Under the pieces are notes generated by a model. That model saw only the letters and a list, made by a program, of their open reading frames with translations. It did not search any database and was not told where the DNA came from. Below are positions 60,104 to 64,000 of a DNA stretch of 64,000 nt, piece after piece; position 1 is the first letter of the stretch; each line of letters begins with the position of its first letter. Both the position numbers and the translations under genes were made by a program. The DNA comes from Isoetes taiwanensis (lineage: Eukaryota; Streptophyta; Lycopodiopsida; Isoetales; Isoetaceae). The stretch is from the NCBI GenBank assembly GCA_021234155.1, contig JAJEKV010000052.1:9627284-9691283 (forward strand), given 5' to 3'.

Positions 60104-62338
60104 CTTTGTACTTCAGTTGGAATGCACAGCTTGCATATTAAAAATTTCAATGTGTAGTCAAGCCAAAATGCCTGTACATATTCTATGGGTCATTTTAGCG
60201 TGAGAACATGCGAATTCCATAAAAATTGATAATCGCTCCAAATAATACTTCTGCCTCAGTCTGATTACATTAGCCATGGTCCAAGCTACCCAATGCATGC
60301 AACTGACTGCATCTTTCTAATTCTGGCTTCTATGTTCCACTCCCTATGTGAATGAAATCATACCCTTCAACCAGCATTGCTTCAGAAACATAGCTCCTGC
60401 ATAGCACATTTTCTTTTCTCCAGAAAAACGACTCAAACAGGATCTCTAATCTTTAAATTTTCGTCAGATCAGAAGCCACATTTGGGCCAAGCATCCTTCT
60501 AGATAAATGCTCCATAATATGAGATCAGAAAAATACCAGGAAAGGAAAGATGAGTACAGCGATGGGTTGCCATTGCTAGCTCGTAGAATTGCCGGAGCCG
60601 GAGCAACAAGCAACAGCATGTTGAAATTTGACCAAAGAATTTTGACCAGCGGGTCCCACCTGGATGGCTAGCTGGCCCATCATGGGCCCATATTAAAATA
60701 TCCTGTTTTTTAATCCCTTAGATCCTTGCACCAGTTTTAGTTGTGCAAAACGCCCACAAAATTTTTGTATGTTAAGAGACAACATTTCTTCAATTTCAGG
60801 TTTGCCCCTTGTTAACATGGAATGTTAGTGACATATTTGTCCACACCTTGTCCACACCTTGGTCTCATGATAAACCATCTTGCCCTTCCTTCCTTATGTA
60901 GCATCTTGTCCTACCATCTTGTCCGTATGTATCATCTTGTTGAAACGAAAGATACTATGTTGTTTCACGGATGTTGGTTCGCTAAAGATAATCACATTGT
61001 CCACATCTGATGTTGGTGACAAATTCTGTCTCTTGTCCTTTATTTCAATGTCTTGAGCTTTTTTTTTTGTCTTGTGCATGCTCTTTTCAATTGTTTTCTC
61101 TTGTTAAGGTATTATCGCTTGCAACAGACCTATCAGGAGAATAACCTTTTCAATAAAAGAAAAAGTAGTGTAGGAGGTTTTGTGTCAATTCGATTGGATT
61201 GCAACTCCGGACCTGCGGTTAGATTCCAAACTATTCCCGTTAGTTCTCTAAAGTTTCCTTTGAATTCCCTTAGATTCTCTCCAATTCTCATAGGTTCTTG
61301 GATTTTTCTCGAAAGATTATTTTAAACTAGTAATGGTGCCCGGTGTTGCTAGGCATAAGTACGGTTGGATTGTAAGGGGTGATGAAGTTGTAAATGTAGT
61401 TACAATGTGATATAGCAAAAGTGTTGATGCTAGGCTTGCTAAGTTGCCCTAGCACAACAACTTCTTTTTTTTTTTTTTTTTGGGGAGGGTGGGGGTTCAC
61501 ACCATAGGGTTAAATTAAATTAAATTTTAAGTTTAACTATTACTAATTATCTTAAATTAAGGGAAAATTAAGATTTAGTTCATACCATTGGTTATGTTAG
61601 CTAGTAAATAACCAATTCCGTTAGACTTACCTTCGCACATAATCCATTATGTTAAAAAATTTAATATAACGAATTCCGTTAAATATACCTTCACACCATA
61701 ATCCATTATGTTAAAATTTTTAATATAACGGATTCTGTTATATACACCATACATCAGAAATATTCCATACATCATAAAGCCTGAGGTGCACGGTAGGGCC
61801 CCCACATATATGCCACGCACTCATTGGGGAGGTATCTGTTGATTGCAGGAGCTATCATTATGTCTTTCAATAAGGCTTCTTATATTTATATCCCACTTGA
61901 TGTCTTGTGTAAAAAACACAAAGCCTGTAATTATTTTGGTTCAATTGAATTTGCTCCTTAGAACGCAAACCGTTTAATGTGTGAAAATAAAACAAACTCA
62001 TTCAACCCTAATAGACGTCCGAGTTTTCCATTTCTCATAGTGTTGATCCTTGCTATCTGCAATCTTGTATTCTTTTCTCGTAAAAGCATATATAATGCAT
62101 GAGTAGAACTTATTAGACTAAAATGGACCAACCAAACATTTGGTCTTGCTTCATCACGAAACTAAATGAGCATGTTACAAGATAAGTTCTGAGCATAGCT
62201 CATGCAAACTTCACTCAATGATAGAATAGACAACAAGTTGCACATAACAACGTCCAAGAAACCTATTAACTGTTGCAGGAAGCAATATTTCTGAAAGTTA
62301 GAAGCGTGGCAACAATCTGAACTCTCTCGAATTGTTTT
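60104..62338. other. Intergenic with small repeats
   Basis: No gene supported. A T-run of 17 at 61465-61481 starts a G-rich segment. A degenerate tandem duplication at about 61613-61745 repeats ccattatgttaaaa and aatataacg-attc-gtta about 60 bp apart, with internal inverted symmetry. The promoter of the ABCB copy would lie near 60104-60600. Confidence 0.45.
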
Positions 62339-62581
62339 TCACATTAAGGATTGCAATTTGTTATTCTTTAGTAGTTCATTCCAATATATGAACAAGTTCC
62401 TTCTCAAATTACAATGACCCTCACAGTAATCACACACGTGCAAAAGATGACTGGTCATGCCCAAATGAATTAAAACGTTGTACCATTTGTGCTCCAATTC
62501 TGCTTCTAGAGCATGTTCTTGTTTCTGGTGATACTTAATGATTGTGGACATGGTCATAGAACCTAGCTTGTCGAAGGCAAC
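62339..62581 (-). CDS. Possible terminal exon, unknown protein
   Basis: An open frame of 81 codons ending in TAA, preceded by a good splice acceptor (ccatgacag before 62581). It starts VAFDKLGSMTMSTIIKYHQK and is charged and helical in the first half, with a Cys/His-containing middle. Composition is coding-like, and the codons beyond the acceptor stay open, but I could not place upstream exons and do not know the family. Confidence 0.3.
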   Translation of the reverse strand, partial: VAFDKLGSMTMSTIIKYHQKQEHALEAELEHKWYNVLIHLGMTSHLLHVCDYCEGHCNLRRNLFIYWNELLKNNKLQSLM

Positions 62582-63330
62582 CTGTCATGGAATAAAGATC
62601 AACTATACAGAGAAGTCTCAAGAATGAACATGGTTTACCTTCAACAGAACATCAGGATCAAATGCATGGTGGTGTGAAACCATGTATAGTCTTTATGACT
62701 TCCCCAGCATTCCCTAATCTAGAAACAGGATAGTGATAAATATCAGTGGCTGCAGACCTAAAGATATAGCCCCAAAAATGTTCAAATTTTATCTTAAATA
62801 TAGCTAATGCGACCTTCATTGAAAAAGGCATCCCAAACTCTCATAGTAGTCTGACAAAAAGCAAATTTCATCATCTTAGCTACTCAAAACAAAACAAACA
62901 AGTACAACATACCTCAGAAGGGAGGCTTTTAGCAAAAAGGCATAAGAACCATTATGTTGCAAAAAGATACCAACCCCAATCATGGAAATGGAAAGATGTT
63001 TCTAACAATTAAACCATCTCTTTCTGTGAAAGCAAAAATGCAGAAGACCATGGCAGTCACATTTCCATAACAGAGTTAATAGCCCTAGGTTGGTGCAAAG
63101 ACAGTGGCCTACCTTGGGCACTTCTTTGCTAAAAGATCGTTAGAAATTCTTCGTCCAATATGGCAACCAAACAATGTTCTCTGAGTGTATCATCTAGCAA
63201 AACTTCTAACAACACAACTAGTATCCAGAAGACATCTTCTTCCATTTTCATTACTAAAAGCAACAAAGCTGCCATATAATTCATTCAACTGTTCATATCA
63301 TATGAAAAAAAAGTTTGATATCTTTATGAT
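62582..63330. other. Spacer before the retroelement tail
   Basis: No gene supported. Possible further minus-strand exons were considered near 62913 and 63108 (donor-like ag-gtatgt and aag-gtaggc) but lacked acceptors. Confidence 0.35.
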
Positions 63331-63331
63331 G

Positions 63332-64000
63332 TTTTTTTTTTTTTTTTTTTTGAAGGACGACAACCTATTATCAAGGAATATCAAGATACATACAAAGGAC
63401 CTGTGACATGGGACTCAAAACCTAGAGGGGACGAGATGGTCCACTAAGCGAAAACCACCCCAACCACGATTACATAATCATACTCCTTGTGCCACCTTGA
63501 GGTTTAATGGCCTCATCACAATCAACATATTCTGCAACATCGGGATGATCATCAATAGACATCAAGTTATCATGCCACTGAATAGAACGAGGCAGGATGG
63601 CCTCCTGAGATTACATAACCGATTTCTTCCTCGCTGCCTTCTTCCAATTGACCTGTTGCCATGACTCTTTAGCGCACTGAAGATTAGGACCATCAGCCAT
63701 AACAACCTCAGAAACATGAGAAGCAGAAGCAACAACGGGGAGAGTGGTAGGAACTATAGCTGTAGCTGACGGTGCTAAGGACGACACCATTGGAACTGTG
63801 TGTAGAGCATCTTCCATAGCCGAGGAATCCAAAACAACTGGCAAAGGTTGATCTTGAATAGGTGAAGAAAAACCAGTAGGAGCTTGAACCTGAGAAGAAT
63901 GTTGAACAGATGCCTGAGATGCACGAGTACCTCGATGAAAGCTAGCAAAAGCCTCCTTATCAGGAAACAAACGGGCTAATTCTGGACCATTCAGAAGCTT
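63332..64000 (-). mobile_element. Retroelement or retrocopy 3' end with poly(A) tail
   Basis: Plus positions 63332-63351 are 20 T, i.e. a poly(A) tail on the minus strand. Upstream on that strand an open frame enters from the right edge (64000) and runs to 63611. It is rich in Ser, Ala, Pro and Val and ends in a basic KKAARKKS segment; after a stop, more coding-like sequence (DDHPDVAEYVDCDEAI) continues in another phase. The structure fits the 3' end of a LINE-like or retrocopied transcript inserted on the minus strand. The protein family is not identified, and the 5' part lies beyond the window. Confidence 0.45.

Overview
The window looks like nuclear DNA of a land plant, most likely a homosporous fern. 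That is an inference, not a database match. The supporting signs are split genes with GT-AG introns, a full DYW-type pentatricopeptide protein, a plant-type ABCB6/ABCB20-like transporter copy, WRKY remnants, very low gene density and many decayed mobile elements. Only about four loci look like real or once-real protein genes; all lie between 32 and 60 kb.

Left part (1-32 kb). This is almost all repeats. It holds a miniature LTR element with a tRNA-Met-type primer site (471-1366), a fold-back at 2.4 kb, a 252-bp tandem duplication (3.35-3.85 kb), a 375-bp pure pyrimidine tract (4.2-4.58 kb), a satellite-like array (8.0-8.96 kb) that ends against a tRNA-Thr(UGU) gene (8980-9050), and a 5.36-kb CACTA-like DNA transposon with matching 3-bp target duplication (11014-16374). 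Further right are a microRNA-like stem-loop (20812-20936), a broken LINE reverse transcriptase (23.2-24.8 kb), a 0.9-kb inverted-repeat element (27589-28498), a 148-bp tandem repeat, a second LINE fragment (30.0-30.7 kb) and another fold-back (30.86-30.96 kb).

Middle (32-49 kb). A DYW pentatricopeptide (organelle RNA editing) gene lies on the plus strand (32041-35349). A multi-exon leucine-rich-repeat gene lies on the minus strand (40608-43326, 5' end unresolved); I reconstructed nine exons by phase matching. They are separated and flanked by purine tracts, short tandem repeats and a small inverted-repeat element, followed by a minus-strand LINE 3' end at 47.7-48.3 kb.

Right part (49-64 kb). 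The best-supported gene is the 20S proteasome alpha-2 subunit (PAB1 type), 11 exons on the minus strand, encoding exactly 235 residues, with one GC-AG intron. Immediately upstream are two tandem 1.1-kb copies of a WRKY transcription factor pseudogene that share the same stop codon in the WRKYGQK heptad. Next comes a truncated, frameshifted ABCB6/ABCB20-like transporter copy (first half only, Walker A lysine changed to arginine). The right edge cuts a minus-strand retroelement-like copy ending in a poly(A) tail.

No operon-like co-operation is expected between these genes. The proteasome subunit and the PPR editing factor are unrelated housekeeping and organelle functions, and the rest is genome debris that records duplication and transposition.
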